The notes under the pieces were generated by a model. It made no database searches, had not been told where the DNA came from, and saw nothing but the letters and a program-made list of their open reading frames with translations. Positions 1-11,169 of a stretch of DNA of 64,000 nt are shown here, one piece after another. The stretch lies in contig CM073321.1 of assembly GCA_037043015.1 (NCBI GenBank), positions 22,689,001-22,753,000 of the forward strand. The letters are read 5' to 3'. How positions within the stretch are numbered: the first letter of the stretch is position 1; each line of letters opens with the position of its first letter. This stretch comes from Bryum argenteum. Its lineage: Eukaryota > Streptophyta > Bryopsida > Bryales > Bryaceae. A program made the translations under genes and the position numbers.

Positions 1-417
1 GCACGGGGGTAATGCCAAGTTCCGCCCAACTCGGATCCCACTATCTCTTTCAAGGCATGGGTTCATGACTCCCATGCACTAGCTTGCACTAGTTTGTGGG
101 AGTGGCGCTTTTATGAGCACGCGCCATTACCTTGTCCCCGCCCGACAAGCCCAAGGCCAAGGGACTTCATGGTTTTATCCACTCTTTCTCCTAGCCTTGG
201 TCCCCATTACTCGGCCTTCCCAACTCGGTTTCACATCTCTATTCCCCTCTTCCACCAACTTAGCACAAGTACAAGACTAGGACTCCATCTCATACTCTTC
301 TCTTTGCACACACCAAAGCCAAACTTTATTGCCAAATCCAAAGAACAAGTACAAGTGTTGTGGATCTACGCCCAAGCTACAAGTCATCCTCCCCCACTAC
401 GGAGGTTGATGTCCTCA
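1..417 (-). other. 3' non-coding region of copy 2a
   Basis: Lies downstream of the chromodomain stop. No coding frame recognised. A purine tract (AGTGGGGGAGG on the minus strand) sits at about 391-405. The stretch resembles 56780-57230 of copy 1b, showing that both families keep a long non-coding segment between pol and the 3' LTR. Confidence 0.65.
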
Positions 418-774
418 TCAATGCCTACGTTGCTTCTTGTTGGAGCTCCTATTCTTCTCAAAGTTCTCCACCACCTCCTTAGCATTCACCATGTCCTTTG
501 CCGCCACCCACGTTGCTTCTTTCTCGTGGTATCCTCGCCACTTCACAAGGTATTCCTTGCTCTTGTTTTTGAGGTTCCTACTCTTGAGGATGGCCTCTAC
601 CTCATATTCCAAATGTTGTCCAACCAACTCTGGTGGTGGCCGAATCACTTGCTTGCGATCCGGCCACAAGGTATCCTCCTTGAATGGCTTTAACAATGAA
701 ACATGGAATGTTGGATGCACTTTGATCTCGGGTGGTAGCTCCAACTTATACACATCTTTGAACACCCGTTCCAC
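418..774 (-). pseudogene. Integrase tail with chromodomain, copy 2a
   Basis: Contains HPTFHVSLLKP, the usual integrase tail, then a classical chromodomain: YEVEAILKSR, EYLVKWRGY and EATWVAAKD, with the aromatic positions (Y, W, W) kept. In chromoviruses this domain directs insertion to marked heterochromatin. It needs a one-base shift to join the integrase upstream. The stop is at 418-420. Confidence 0.9.
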
Positions 775-1941
775 AATGGGAAACGGACCCGCAAAAACTT
801 GGACATGAACTTTGGAGTGAGGCCTTCGGGCATGGTGAAGTTCTTCACATTCAACAACACCTTTTGTCCCACCTCATACTCCACTTCACGTCTTCCGGCA
901 TTGACTTGCTTCTCATAGCGCCTTCTTGTTTTCTCCAACAACAACTTGGTTTTTTCCAACATATGTTCCCGCTTCTTGGCCAAGTCTTCACCATCTTGGT
1001 TGAACTCTGGTGTTGAATGTGCCCCCTCGAGAGCTAAGTCAGCAGGTTGGAGTGGCTCCACTCCATAGGCCACTTTGAAAGGTGACTCCTTAGTCGCCGA
1101 GTGTGTGGCCGCATTGTAATCGAACTCCGCCAACCCCACATAGTCTACCCAATCACGTTGGTCCGCACTCACAAAGTTCCTCAAGTATTGGTTCAAGACC
1201 CCATTCACCCTTTCGGTTTGCCCGTCTGTTTGGGGATGAAAGGCGTGCTAAATGTCAACTTGGTTCCCACCTTCCTAAAGAAGTGTCTCCAAAATGCACT
1301 TGTGAACTTTGGGTCTCGATCCGACACAATCACTCTTGGCAACCCGTGATGCTTCCACCATGCATCGAAAAGATCTTGGCGGTCTCAAGCGCGAGCTTCT
1401 AGCTTCCTCTAGTTGGCACCATATGAGCCAACTTGCTAAACCGATCCACCATCACTAAGATGGCATCATACCCTTGCGACTCGGGAAGGCTTGTGATGAA
1501 GTCCATAGACACACTATGCCAAGGACCCGGCGGAATTGGCAATGGTTGCAACAAGCCCGCTTGCTTTTGATATGAAGCCCGGTTAAGTTGGCACTTCACA
1601 CAAGTCTTCACAAAGTGGGTTATGTCATCTTTCATCCCCGGCCAATAGTACCTCCTTGACACCGTTGCAATGGTAGCCTTTTCTCCCCTATGGCCGGCTA
1701 TGGGACTATCATGTTCCTCCTTCAAAACCAACAATCTAAGCTTGCCTTGAGGAACATACACCCTACTTTGCTTATACTTGAGCAATCCATTCACCAACTT
1801 GATCTCCTTGAGCTTCTTGCCCTTCCTAAGATCACCAAGCATTTGTTGTGCCTCGGGGTCCTTCATGTACCCCTCTCTTATCCACCGTTCCCAATTGCCT
1901 TCACCCTTATACATGAGCCGCAAGACTTGGGTGGTGCTCAT
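690..1941 (-). pseudogene. Integrase of copy 2a
   Basis: DNA integrase. The N-terminal HHCC zinc domain is visible (HDSPIAGHRG and CVKCQ). The first catalytic Asp is in SMDFITSLP, the second in VSDRDPKF at about 1325-1302, and the catalytic Glu in [10 protein letters not shown] near 1215-1190. The frame breaks at about 1399 and again near 1240, where one base is missing just before FHPQTDG. The segment from 1208 to about 775 carries the remainder of the core and the C-terminal DNA-binding part, and is out of frame with the chromodomain that follows. Confidence 0.88.
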
Positions 1942-1964
1942 GGCATGAAACTCTTCCTTTCTAC

Positions 1965-2401
1965 TTAGCGCATCCGCACCACATTGTCACGGCCCGGTTT
2001 GTGGATCAAGTCCACATTCATGAGCGCCAAAGTATCATGCCACCTCAATTGTTTGGCACTCATTTGTGCTTGTGTCTCAAAATACTTCAAAGACACATTA
2101 TCGGTGTAGACCTTAGTCTTGTGCAACCCCAAGTAATGTTGCCATGTCTTCAAACAATGCACCACCGCAAAGAGCTCCTTCTCGTGAGTTGGCCATCTCA
2201 TTTGACACCCATCCAACTTCTTGCTCTCATAGGCAATTGGCCTACCATCTTGCATCAAGACGCCTCCAATGGCAAAGTCACTTGCATCTCGTGTGGACCT
2301 CAAAGGGCTTATCAAACTCGGGAACTTCAACACCGGTGGAGATGACAACTTGTTCTTGAGTTCCTCAAAGGCTTGGTAGCAAAATTCATCCCATACTTGG
2401 T
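1965..2401 (-). pseudogene. RNase H domain of copy 2a
   Basis: Ty3-type RNase H that removes the RNA template. It shows the DASDFAIGGVLMQ strand with the first catalytic Asp, the THEKELFAVV helix with the catalytic Glu, and the YTDN motif with a further Asp. It is one base out of frame with the RT stop at 2402, and ends before the IN reading frame that opens at 1941. Confidence 0.88.
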
Positions 2402-3899
2402 TCACCCCTTTTTCAACAAGTCGGACAAAGGCTTGGCAATCTTAGAGAAGTTGCGTATGAAGCGGCGATAGTAGTTTGCTAGGCCAAGGAATGACCTAAG
2501 TCCCTTTTGTGTAGAAGGCCGCTTCCACTCTTGAATTGCCTTCACCTTCTTCATGTCCGGCTTGATTCCATCTCCGGTAACCACATGGCCCAAGAACTCC
2601 ATCTCAAGTTGTGCAAACTCACTCTTTTCCCCATTAGCATAAAGCTTGTTGTCTCTAAGCTTCATGAGTCTCGCCTCAAGGTGCCTTGCATGTTCCTCGG
2701 CCGTCTTGGAAAACACCAAGATGTCATCGATGTAGACAATCACAAAGTCATCCATTTCCTCTCGAAAGATGGTGTTCATAAGGGTTGTGAATGTTGAGGG
2801 TGCATTGCACAACCCAAAGGGCATCACAAGGAACTCATAAGACCCATACCTTGTGCGGCACGCGGTCTTTTCCACATCCGCATCCGCAATGCGGATTTGG
2901 TAGTAACCCGACTTCAAGTCTATGCGACTAAAGTACTTAGCTCCCGCCAATCTATCAAAGAGATCATCAATTCGAGGCAAAGGGTAGTTGTTCTTGATGG
3001 TCACCTTATTCAAGGCCCTATAATCAATGCACATCCTAAGCTTGCCATCCTTCTTGTCCACAAAGAGGACCGGTGCACCATATGGTGACTTGCTTGGTCT
3101 CACATAACCCCTTTCCAACAAGTCGTTTAGTTGCTTCTTTAGCTCCATCAACTCTTTTTGGTTTAACCGATAAGGTGCCTTAGAAGGTGGCTCAGCTCCA
3201 GGTAGCACCTCGATCTTGTGATCCACTTCTCTTCTTGGGGGTAGCTCTTTGGGTAACTCATTGGTAAGCACATCCTTGTACTTGGCCAACACCTCTTGAA
3301 TTTCTTTGGGAAGTGGTTGTTGCACCCCCTTCCCCTCATGCCCAAGTTGCTCTTCACGAGCCATCACCACAAATTGATGTTCCAACATTTGGTCTAAAGA
3401 GACCAAGTTTAATTTGCCCCCCGCTATTGAAGGGCCACGAGTTAACTTCAACACTAACTCCTTGCCATCACGACGCACCACTAACCGTGTTGGCTTGCGC
3501 CTCACATCCACTGTGTGCGCCTCAAAGAAGGTATCCCCTAAGATGAGGTCTACCTCATCCATCTCACATAATGTGAAATTCTCAACAAACTCCAATGTCC
3601 CACACTTCAAGGTCACTTGCAACGCCACTTCCTCCGTCTTGTGCGGTTCGCCTTTTGCAAAACGCACACATTGATGGGCTTGCTTGCCTTTTGCGGTGGC
3701 AAGCCCAACTCCCTTGCTAGTTTGGGACTCATGAAGGAGTGCGTTGCCCCGTATCAACCAAACATGAGACATCTTTGTCCTTCACTTGGGCCTCAAGAAA
3801 CAAGAGGCCCGGCCTTGGCTTGAGGCTACTTGCCTTGGCCACAAAACCTCCTTCTAGTATGCGGTCTTCAACACAAGCAAGACTTGCAATGGTACTCAC
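2402..3899 (-). pseudogene. Protease and reverse transcriptase of copy 2a
   Basis: Aspartic protease followed by reverse transcriptase. The catalytic DTG of the protease lies near 3756-3748, but the bases after it leave the frame: the canonical ATHSFMS continuation is in a second frame and the following RT is in a third, so two single-base losses are implied. The RT part runs unbroken for over 400 codons and includes the PYRLNQKE linker, the [13 protein letters not shown] block, [12 protein letters not shown] and the YIDD catalytic box at 2734-2723. It ends at a stop at 2402, one base out of frame with RNase H. Confidence 0.9.
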
Positions 3900-5038
3900 C
3901 TTCTTGTCGGGGCACTCCGCAATGAAGTGGCCAATCTTGCCACAACCATGGCACCTCTTGGCCTTGGTGTCATCACCTTTGTCTCCCCTTTAGATGGCTT
4001 TCCCCTTGGTGTTCCCTTTTGTTAGAGGCTCCACCATCCACTTGTCCCTTGTGTTTGTTGCCAAAGCCAAACTTCTTGCGCTCTTTGCCTCGAGCCGCAT
4101 TCCTATTTGATCCGCTTTGTTGAGAGGGGCCACTTGACTTCCTCTCGGGTCCATCACCTCAATCCTTTCAACAATCTTGATGATGCCCGCCACATCCTCA
4201 GGAAGTTTTGGGAACTTGAACAAGGCATCCACCACCCACTTTTGAAGCCCACCCAAAAAGATGCACTTCTTAGAGAACTCATCCATCTTGGGTGTGGCAT
4301 TCATTTGGGCATTGAAGTCACGCACATAGGCCTTGAGAGACCCAGGTGTGCCTCATTTGCACCAAGTTCATGCCTTCCTCAACTCCCGATACTCGGTGTG
4401 AAGTGTTCACTCAACAAGTCTTTGAAGCCACCCCAAGTCAAGTTTGCCACCAACTCCGGCTCTTGCTCCTTTTTGCTTGTCCACCATTGAAGAGCATGAT
4501 CCTTGAGAAATGTCACCGCAATGGAAACCTTGTCCTCCTCATCCGGCTTTTGGACATCATAGTAGTTATCCATCTCAAGAAGGAATTCCTTCACCTTCCT
4601 TGCCTTACCAAGTCCCGAGAAGGTGCTTGGCATGTTTACCTTAGCCAACTTTTTGGTGGAAGATGAAGGTCGGGAGCCTTGCATCATGAGGTGTTCAATC
4701 AACCTCTCTTGGCGATCCCTTTCTTCCTTCCCACGCTTGAGCTCTTGATTCACGGAGTCCATGAACTCAAGCATTCTCATTTGGAAAGCCAATTGAGGAT
4801 CTTGTTTTTCCACCCTTGGGAAGACTCTAGGCGTCTCGACCTAGAGCGCTCCTCTTCACCCAAGGGCTCCTCTTGAAGTGACAATTCCATTTGCTCATTG
4901 CCCTCACTAGTGGCGACTTGCTCATTGGAGTCATGAGAATGAGCCTCACTTGTAGGATCGGGGTCTTTGTTCCCCCTCGTGCGTGGCCGCTTGGAAGCTC
5001 CAGGGCTCATCACCCTCAATGGTCTTCTTCTTGCCCAT
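3900..5038 (-). pseudogene. gag of copy 2a, frame-broken
   Basis: Retrotransposon gag (capsid and nucleocapsid). I chose the ATG at 5038-5036, which gives the same MGKKK start as copy 2b. The N-terminal third is charged; the capsid core contains the LQWWTSKKE segment. A CCHC zinc knuckle lies at 3953-3912 (C-x2-C-x4-H-x4-C). Compared with 2b there is an extra base near 5008 and a missing base near 4816, then a frame break at about 4395-4375, and an in-frame TAA at 3992-3990 between the capsid part and the knuckle. The frame break just after the ELR segment is shared with copy 2b. Confidence 0.85.
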
Positions 5039-5079
5039 TGCTCCCTCACAACTTTGCACTTGGGTACTAAAAGCCTCCT

Positions 5080-5090
5080 GCTCGATACCA
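5080..5090 (-). other. Primer-binding site of copy 2a (one base short)
   Basis: On the minus strand it reads TGGTATCGAGC, two bases inside the LTR end. The intact form in copy 2b is TGGTATCAGAGC, complementary to the 3' end of plant initiator-Met tRNA, so this site has lost a base. Confidence 0.7.
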
Positions 5091-5092
5091 AG

Positions 5093-6385
5093 TGTCGCAA
5101 CCTTGCTAGCTCACCTTAGCTTACACCAACTTTTTCCCAATCAGAGCAAGTGTCACGAGCGCTAACTCTGCACATCCCCCACATGCACAAAGTTAGCTCT
5201 CCATACCAACCACCAAGCTAACCGCTTGGTTATCAATCTCTCCTACTCATGCAACCGGGACTCAACCCCTTCGTAGGTAGCCAATGGTTAGGTGCGGACT
5301 TCCACTTATGTCCAAGGCCCAACTTGGTGGCACTCCCATACCACGCGGCCTAACCGCACTTGGTGGTGTCTCCTCACCACCGCCCATGACCACCATGGTG
5401 ACCCCAAGGCCACCAAGTAATCACAACGCCGGTGGTGAGACACCACCCCACATCGGTAGCACTCATGGTCCTCATTTTGCCTATATGAGTCCCCGTGGTG
5501 AAGCCCCAACACTAGCTCCCCACCGGGACTCACCTTGTCCTTATGAGCCACCGTGGTGAAGCCCCAACACTAGCTCCACCCACCGTGCCTCATTTTGCAC
5601 TTTGAGTCCCCATGGTGGAGCCCCAACACTAGCTCCACCCATTGGGACTCACCTTGGCTTGGGAGTCCCCATGGTGAGGCCCCAACACTAGCCACACCAC
5701 TGGGACTCCCACCTTGGTCACCACCAAGGCACCATGGGAGTGGGGAGGGAGACCAGCCCTCCCCATAGTATACTCTGTGGGATTCGGCAGCCCCCTGGTC
5801 CTAGGTGAAGGGCTGGACCCTCACACCTCTTAGTTTTGGAAGACCACCCAATCTCCCAATGCCTTAGCCGCTGGAAGGCCCTGGGAGACTTCCCGAACCT
5901 TCCAGGGCTCGTATCTACCTCGTCCCGCATCCAAACGCGACGAGCGACCACTCTATCGACATCTACTCGTCAAGTAGATGCCGATAGACACCTTACCTGC
6001 CTCATTCCGACAAGTATTGAGGGAGTTATGCCCCTCTGAAGATTCGGGAGTCCCGGGCCAGCTTCCCAGTCCAGCACTGTCCCTGGACAGCACTCACTTT
6101 AGTCCCACAATCTTCCAACTCCCATAACTTTTAGCTCACACCTCCAACTGAGGTGCTCCTTAGCATCCCGGAATCGTGGCAACATGAGCTTCCATAATCT
6201 CATGTCCATTCCCTCGTGGCTCCTAGTCTCCGTGGGTGAGAGGCGTCTCCAACGCCCGGGGTCCTCTCCCACACTAGGCCCACTTAGGTTCCCTTCACCT
6301 TGGCACCCCAAGGCCCGGGCGTCACTCCGGTGTCCCCCTTGGGCCCTTGGTGTTGCGGGCACTCCTCAAGGAGAGGTGCGCGACA
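5093..6385 (-). repeat. 5' LTR of copy 2a
   Basis: Bounded on the plus strand by TGTCGCAACC and GTGCGCGACA, giving TG...CA ends. It lies directly beyond the primer-binding site of the minus-strand element and matches 61767-63059 in reverse orientation with only scattered substitutions. Open frames inside it are also present in the other copy simply because the LTRs are near-identical; I do not call them genes. Confidence 0.92.
5470..5720 (-). repeat. Minisatellite inside the family-2 LTR
   Basis: About four to five imperfect units of roughly 60-65 bp, each containing GTGG(T/A)G followed by (A/G)GCCCCAACACTAGC and a variant of CATTTTG or GGGACTCACCTTG. The same array is present inverted at 62430-62690 in copy 2b. 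Confidence 0.75.
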
Positions 6386-6588
6386 GCAGCAGTGATCCTT
6401 ATCTGCATCTCACTGTTGCGCGGTTTGAATCTCTGTCGCGCAGTAATGTCGCGGAAGCTCACGATCATTACATGGGAATGAGTATATGAGGGCGAGCCTC
6501 CAGCGCCGCGAAGCTGTCCAGCATCATAAGAATATCGCTGTACTGAAACCGCGGAACAGGAACCATCCAGAGATGTACATTGAAAACT

Positions 6589-6925
6589 TGTCGGCCGGCA
6601 GCCGATACCCGGCGAAAGCACCTGAAAGGCCAGATCACCATTGGCTTGAAGCAGTGAATCATGACAAGCATCTCCATGCAGCACTACGAAGACATGTCGG
6701 CTGGCAGCCGATACCGGGCGAGGGCATCTTCACGTCCAGATCACCATTGGCATGTCGAAGTACAAATCACTAGCATCTCATGCAGCACTACAAAGACATG
6801 TCGGCCGGCAGCCGATACCGGGCGAAAGCATCTTCACGTCCGGATCACCATTGGCATGTCGAAGTACAAATCACCAGCATCTCCATCCAGCACTACGAAA
6901 ATATGTCGGCCGGCAGCCGATATAA
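6589..6925 (-). repeat. 105-bp tandem repeat carrying the palindrome
   Basis: Three to four units of 104-106 bp, each with one copy of the TGTCGGC(C/T)GGCAGCCGATA palindrome (starts at 6589, 6695, 6799 and 6904) followed by text on the pattern CGGGCGA-GCATCTTCACGTCC and ATCACCATTGGCATGTCGAAG. The array lies downstream of gene A. 6386-6588 between it and the LTR shows no recognisable gene. Confidence 0.85.
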
Positions 6926-8952
6926 CCAGATACAGTGCAATTGAGTTCTCGGCATCATCTTCGCACACCATAACAGCACCTGCGGCTTCAAGGTTTGCAA
7001 GTGCAGCAGCGGCGGATGCATCAGGAATGACGTGAGTAGCAGGTGGCCCATTCCTGGCATGGGAGGGCATTCGATGTGAGAATAAAACGATGCTGACGTT
7101 GACAACTTGGGGGAGACATTGCTCCCCATGCCAACGGCTCGACCAGCACTCCCTAGCAACCAAGGACTTGGCCTCCTTCTTTGATGGCATTGGAGTCTAC
7201 CATTCCACCTTAAAGTTCCCGTAGTTAACTCCCAGCAAAAGGTCGACACATTCTAGAACACGACCAAGCCACACAGGAAGGTAATGGTTATCGCAAGGAC
7301 GACAGAGAACAAAGTCACGAAGGAGAACGTCCCTGAACGGATTAAAATTCATCTGTGGTCTGCCCTTTGCTGGACCACAGTATGGGTAAGGGTCGGGATC
7401 ATCCTCAGGTGTAACATCTTGCGAAGATGACAGAGGAGAACCAGATTGAGATTCAAGACGAGCATGAACACGGGACCAGTCAGAAAGCGGCTAGAACCCC
7501 TCGACGAGGGACGCGGACGCAAGCGGAAGTGGTGAGTTGATCTCCGCGTTGATTCGCTCCCAGTACCCAACGGATCCAGCCATCTCCTCACAGTATCTTC
7601 TATTTCGAGCCATGCCCATCTTCCAGAACTCGATGAACTTCGAAATACCGTTTCTGATGAAACCCTGCTTCTCCTTGCACTCTGAAGCGCAAGCTTGCTC
7701 TTTCTCTGAATTCAGCTTTCGTGGATTAACGTCCGTAACTCCCCATAAAGGCTTGAATGGTACAGGACGTGGATCACCAAAAGGAACCCGTGGTCTGCCG
7801 TAAGAGTCCTGAGTCCACATCTTGATAGGAGGACCCGGAGGGAGCCAAGACAGATCAGTAGATTGCTTCTTGTACCTCATGACTGGCCAACCACGATCAG
7901 GTCCCTCCTTTTCAACAAAGAACTTGAAGAGATGCATATCACAGAGTCCAACAATCTTGTTGACACCATCGTGATGGTAGTCCTTGACATAGGATTTGAA
8001 ATCTGCCACCTCCTGGACAAATTCAGGAATAAAAGCCACGGTCTTCTGGGAGTCCATAAAAGCCTTCATGAGATCTGCAACAACGTAGGTGTTCTTCTTC
8101 TTGATAAGCTTGGACAAGTAGCTGAAATGAGCATCAATGTCCTCATGAGTATGTCCAACTATTAGGAATCCAACAGTGACTTCTTTGAATATGCGCCTCG
8201 CAGTAAGCAAGGAACAGAAGGCCATCACGAATCTGTTCTTGTTGTCTTTGGCAGAGTTATCAAGCTGTAAGAAAAGCTTCCTAGGAAGAGGAACCGCAGT
8301 GTGACCAGGGAGTGGTGGGTCCATGGCGACCCCAGTGGAGGGCGGAATCAAAGAGAAACATCTCGATTTGCCATGGAGCAGCGCCTCGAAGAAGCTATTC
8401 TGCGGGGGTGTCGGAAAGAGCACCTTCGAGTCGCGAACAGGCGGTCGTTCGAGGGCGCCGAGGACCCGACAGAGCGAGGATACAGTAAAATTAGAATCAC
8501 CAGGCCAGAGAGCAGTAGAATAGTGCGCATAGGCACCGTCACCGTGGCCGTGAGTTAGCATCCCCGTGACCGAAATGGGTATCTGACCAAGGCCTGCGGT
8601 AGCCTTCGTGATCCTCTGCATCCTCGGAATGGCGGTCTTTGTCGTGTCCATCTTGTCGTGAATAATGCACAAGAACTCAAATGGATTCTGAACAGACTGC
8701 GTACTCCAACCTGCGTAGATATTCCGGCAAGCACGTTGATAATTAAGATGACTCTCCCTGTCGTCGACAAGTGACTGCCACTCATCGCAACCTCTTGGAT
8801 ATTTGGCTATGCATTCAACAAAAAAGTCACACTCGGTGCACTTGGAGAAGCTAGATCCAATGGCCTTGACGTCCACATTCTTAAAGTGAGATTTCCGAAG
8901 CTGACTAATTGTGGACTGAGAGACAGGCGCCATGTTACACTTCAGATTAACC
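6834..8952 (-). pseudogene. Gene A, 3' exon: DUF7869-like protein with two in-frame stops
   Basis: A long frame on the minus strand. The first part has a cysteine cluster (KCTECDFF), IIHDKMDTTKT, GHGDGAYAHYSTALWP, QLDNSAKDNKNRF and VGFLIVGHTHEDID, the block I associate with DUF7869 proteins, whose function is not established; the Asp/His pattern suggests a DDE/RNase H-like fold (inference). The frame meets TAG at 7493-7491 but stays open beyond it, continuing through YCGPAKGRPQ and VWLGR, meets a second TAG at 7199-7197 where homologous logic expects Trp-Trp (VEW then TPMP), and closes at 6834 inside the tandem repeats. The true end is probably near 7020. Both stops fit single transitions. 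Confidence 0.72.
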
Positions 8953-9190
8953 TACAGATCATGATGCGAAAATACAGTTAGAACAGGGGGAAGGATAACA
9001 TATCGGCCGGCAGCCGATAGGCAAAGAGGATGACAAGTTCGAGAACGCATGTAGTACTGAATACTGAGTGTATCGGCCGGCTGATACACAGAACTAGAGC
9101 ATAATGCACACACATTGTCGACTCCAGGAACGAAATTCGGAAAATGACGAAGTAAACAGGGAGAAGGAAAGTGAGAATGTTGTAGCTTAC
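8953..9190 (-). other. Intron of gene A with palindrome copies
   Basis: Donor GTAAGC at 9190 and acceptor CTGTAG ending at 8953 on the minus strand. It holds one full palindrome (9001-9019) and one partial copy (about 9070-9085). The codon before the donor is complete, but the acceptor side needs one base more or less to enter the DUF7869 frame, so either a small indel occurred or another splice site is used. Confidence 0.6.
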
Positions 9191-11125
9191 ATCGTTGACT
9201 TGGCCGCGCATGTGGTCCCAGCTCATCGTGGAAGGGACAACTTTGAGGTTATCGACACGCTTGTTCCCGACGAGTCTGAACTCATTCGGCATCTGGTCAG
9301 CGTTCTCGTCAATGATCTTCTTCAATGTCGCACGAGCTTGAATGGTTCGCGGCCGCGGTCGAAGCGTTCCTGCATTACCATGAGAACCGCTAACGGACCT
9401 TGAGATAGCGGCTGCTTTGTAGACGTGGTAAGCAGATTGGGAGACACCGTGAATGATGTACCAGGCATTCTCGCAGACATCCACGCATTCGAGAGTAATG
9501 AACCTCCTGCCACCGGGGGTGCGAACATTAAGCTGCTTCTGGACTGCATAAGCGATCTCCCTTCTGGCTTCAAAAGAGCAAGCATAGAATTTGCGGCGGA
9601 GGGTTCTCGTGGACTCCCACAGGAATGTTTGACAGCATCTATCCTTGCAGCATTTCTGAGAACTAACCTTTCGAACCTCGTCCGCGGAGGTTTTAAGTTT
9701 GGATTTGGACCCCGCCTTCGGATCCTTGGATAGGATCCTTCGACGCACAGACCTGTAAGGGTTTCGAAGGACGCCTTGGAGACCAGGGCAGTCAGGGGTC
9801 TCCTTCCGACCAGCAGCTGAGCAGAGAATAACAATATCAGAGAGAAGTCGGCCGCAGTCAAGCCTCGTCCGCGATAAGGGCGAACGCAGTATAGTCATTT
9901 GTAGGGCAGCGTCGTCCGACAAAAACATGACACCAACATCAGTATCTCCAAGAACATTCTCATCGCATGCTTCGTCTGGAAGGCAGACCTGAATCATTGC
10001 CCTACCGAAGAAGGATAGATCTTCATTCAACAAGTCACAGCACTTGTTTCTCCAAAGCGGTCGGTCAAGACAAGGAAGACCCGATTCAAGACCCGCGTCG
10101 ACATCACTGGCATTAGACGGTGGGGATGTGTACCCAACATCCTTCGACGCTCCACGTCTTTCCGATCCAACGCTGGGGCAAGGAGAGCGATGTTGGGGTG
10201 GTATAGGGCTGTGGTTGACGTCGGGACATGTAGGGAGAGGAGGATCCTGATTCCCCACATGAGAGTTGGTGGAGGACCCACCATCATCGTTGCGCTCCGA
10301 AAAACCCTGCTCAGGAAACGGGTGGCCGGAATTGCCACAAAAATCGGTAGAGGGCGGGGAGTCGGAAAGCTCAGCACCGTGATCCTCGACCTTGACCTTC
10401 TTCAAAGCAGGGGGTATCGGCTGGCAGCCGATAGGTGTGACAGGAGCAGTCATCAGTTGAACAGGTCGGATCTTGTATCCACTCCAGAGGATGTTGTGCC
10501 CAAGACAGTCACCTAGGGTAGCGAAAGCTGGCTCCTCACAGTAAGCAGTAATTCCTACAAAGTCCTTACATATCTTCAGAAGCTGAACAACGACAAAAAA
10601 GCTGTGCGGGACACGGAACTCCTCCCTTGTTCCTTTCGGGGAGCACTCGACTATCAGTCCAACTCCAGCGCAGTGATGTGCAGACTGATCGACGTGCAAA
10701 AGCGCAACCTCCATGTTCACGGTAAGAGTAAGGAACTCTTCGATGGGCTTCTCCTCTATACTTTCAGGTATCGGCCGCCAGCCGATAGGTTTCGGGACAG
10801 AATCTAATTCATCAATTAGAGGCCTCACATATCGCTCCTCCCAGACGATTCTCTTACCAACGCACTGACTAAGAAGCTTCAAATCGTCCGTGGGAAATGG
10901 TATAATCATCTTGATATTACTTGCTACATCTAGAAGAAGGACCTCTAGCAGGGAGGGGTCACGACGCGCATTCTTCTTGATAGCAGCGCGACCGGCGTAA
11001 TACAGTCCAGCGTGGGTTAACGCGACAACGACGTCCTTAGCTAGCGTCCATCTTTCCGGCCCACCATTCCTAGTAAAAGAGTCAATCGGTTCAGTTTCCA
11101 AAACTGATGGCAGCAGACGCTTCAT
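9191..11125 (-). CDS. Gene A, upstream exon (645 codons), unknown N-terminal part
   Basis: An uninterrupted frame from the ATG at 11125 to a GT donor at 9190 (GAT then GTAAGC). It contains two related units of about 100 residues: one ending CVGKRIVWEERYVRPL, the other CLGHNILWSGYKIRPV. Each is followed by a short segment encoded by the 19-bp palindrome (PIGWRPIP and PIGCQPIP). Then come a Pro/Ser-rich acidic linker and a basic Cys-rich block (CCKDRCCQTF). The frame is also open upstream of the ATG to an AG at about 11151, so an earlier exon is possible. I do not recognise the family. Joining to the 3' exon at 8952 leaves a one-base frame difference. Confidence 0.62.
10415..10433 (-). repeat. 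Palindrome copy inside exon (encodes PIGCQPI)
   Basis: TATCGGCTGGCAGCCGATA lies within the open frame of gene A and contributes in-frame residues at the end of the second 100-residue unit. Confidence 0.85.
10769..10787 (-). repeat. Palindrome copy inside exon (encodes PIGWRPI)
   Basis: TATCGGCCGCCAGCCGATA lies within the open frame of gene A after the first 100-residue unit, in the same reading phase as the copy at 10415. Confidence 0.85.
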
Positions 11126-11169
11126 TTCCGTGATCTTCAGGTTATCCTAATCCGAAAGTAGAAGGAGAG

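Larger units (their letters stand above)
1..6385 (-). mobile_element. Ty3/gypsy chromovirus copy 2a, 3' end outside window
   Basis: Reading right to left the element has a 5' LTR, an initiator-Met-tRNA-type primer site, gag with a CCHC knuckle, protease, reverse transcriptase, RNase H, integrase and a C-terminal chromodomain, the order that defines chromoviruses. The reading frame is broken at several points, so this copy is probably not autonomous. Its LTR has the same length (1293 bp) as that of copy 2b at 61767 and is almost the same sequence, so the family moved recently. The right flank starts at 6386 (gcagc would be the target duplication); the matching left flank is off the window. Confidence 0.93.

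Noticed and set aside
7537..8558. Plus-strand open frames opposite gene A
   Set aside because: Antisense to the recognisable DUF7869-like coding sequence, with no domains of their own.
8930..9195. Seamless in-phase splice joining the two exons of gene A
   Set aside because: Counting the bases gives 19 nt between the acceptor and the ATG of the second frame, so the join is one base out of phase.
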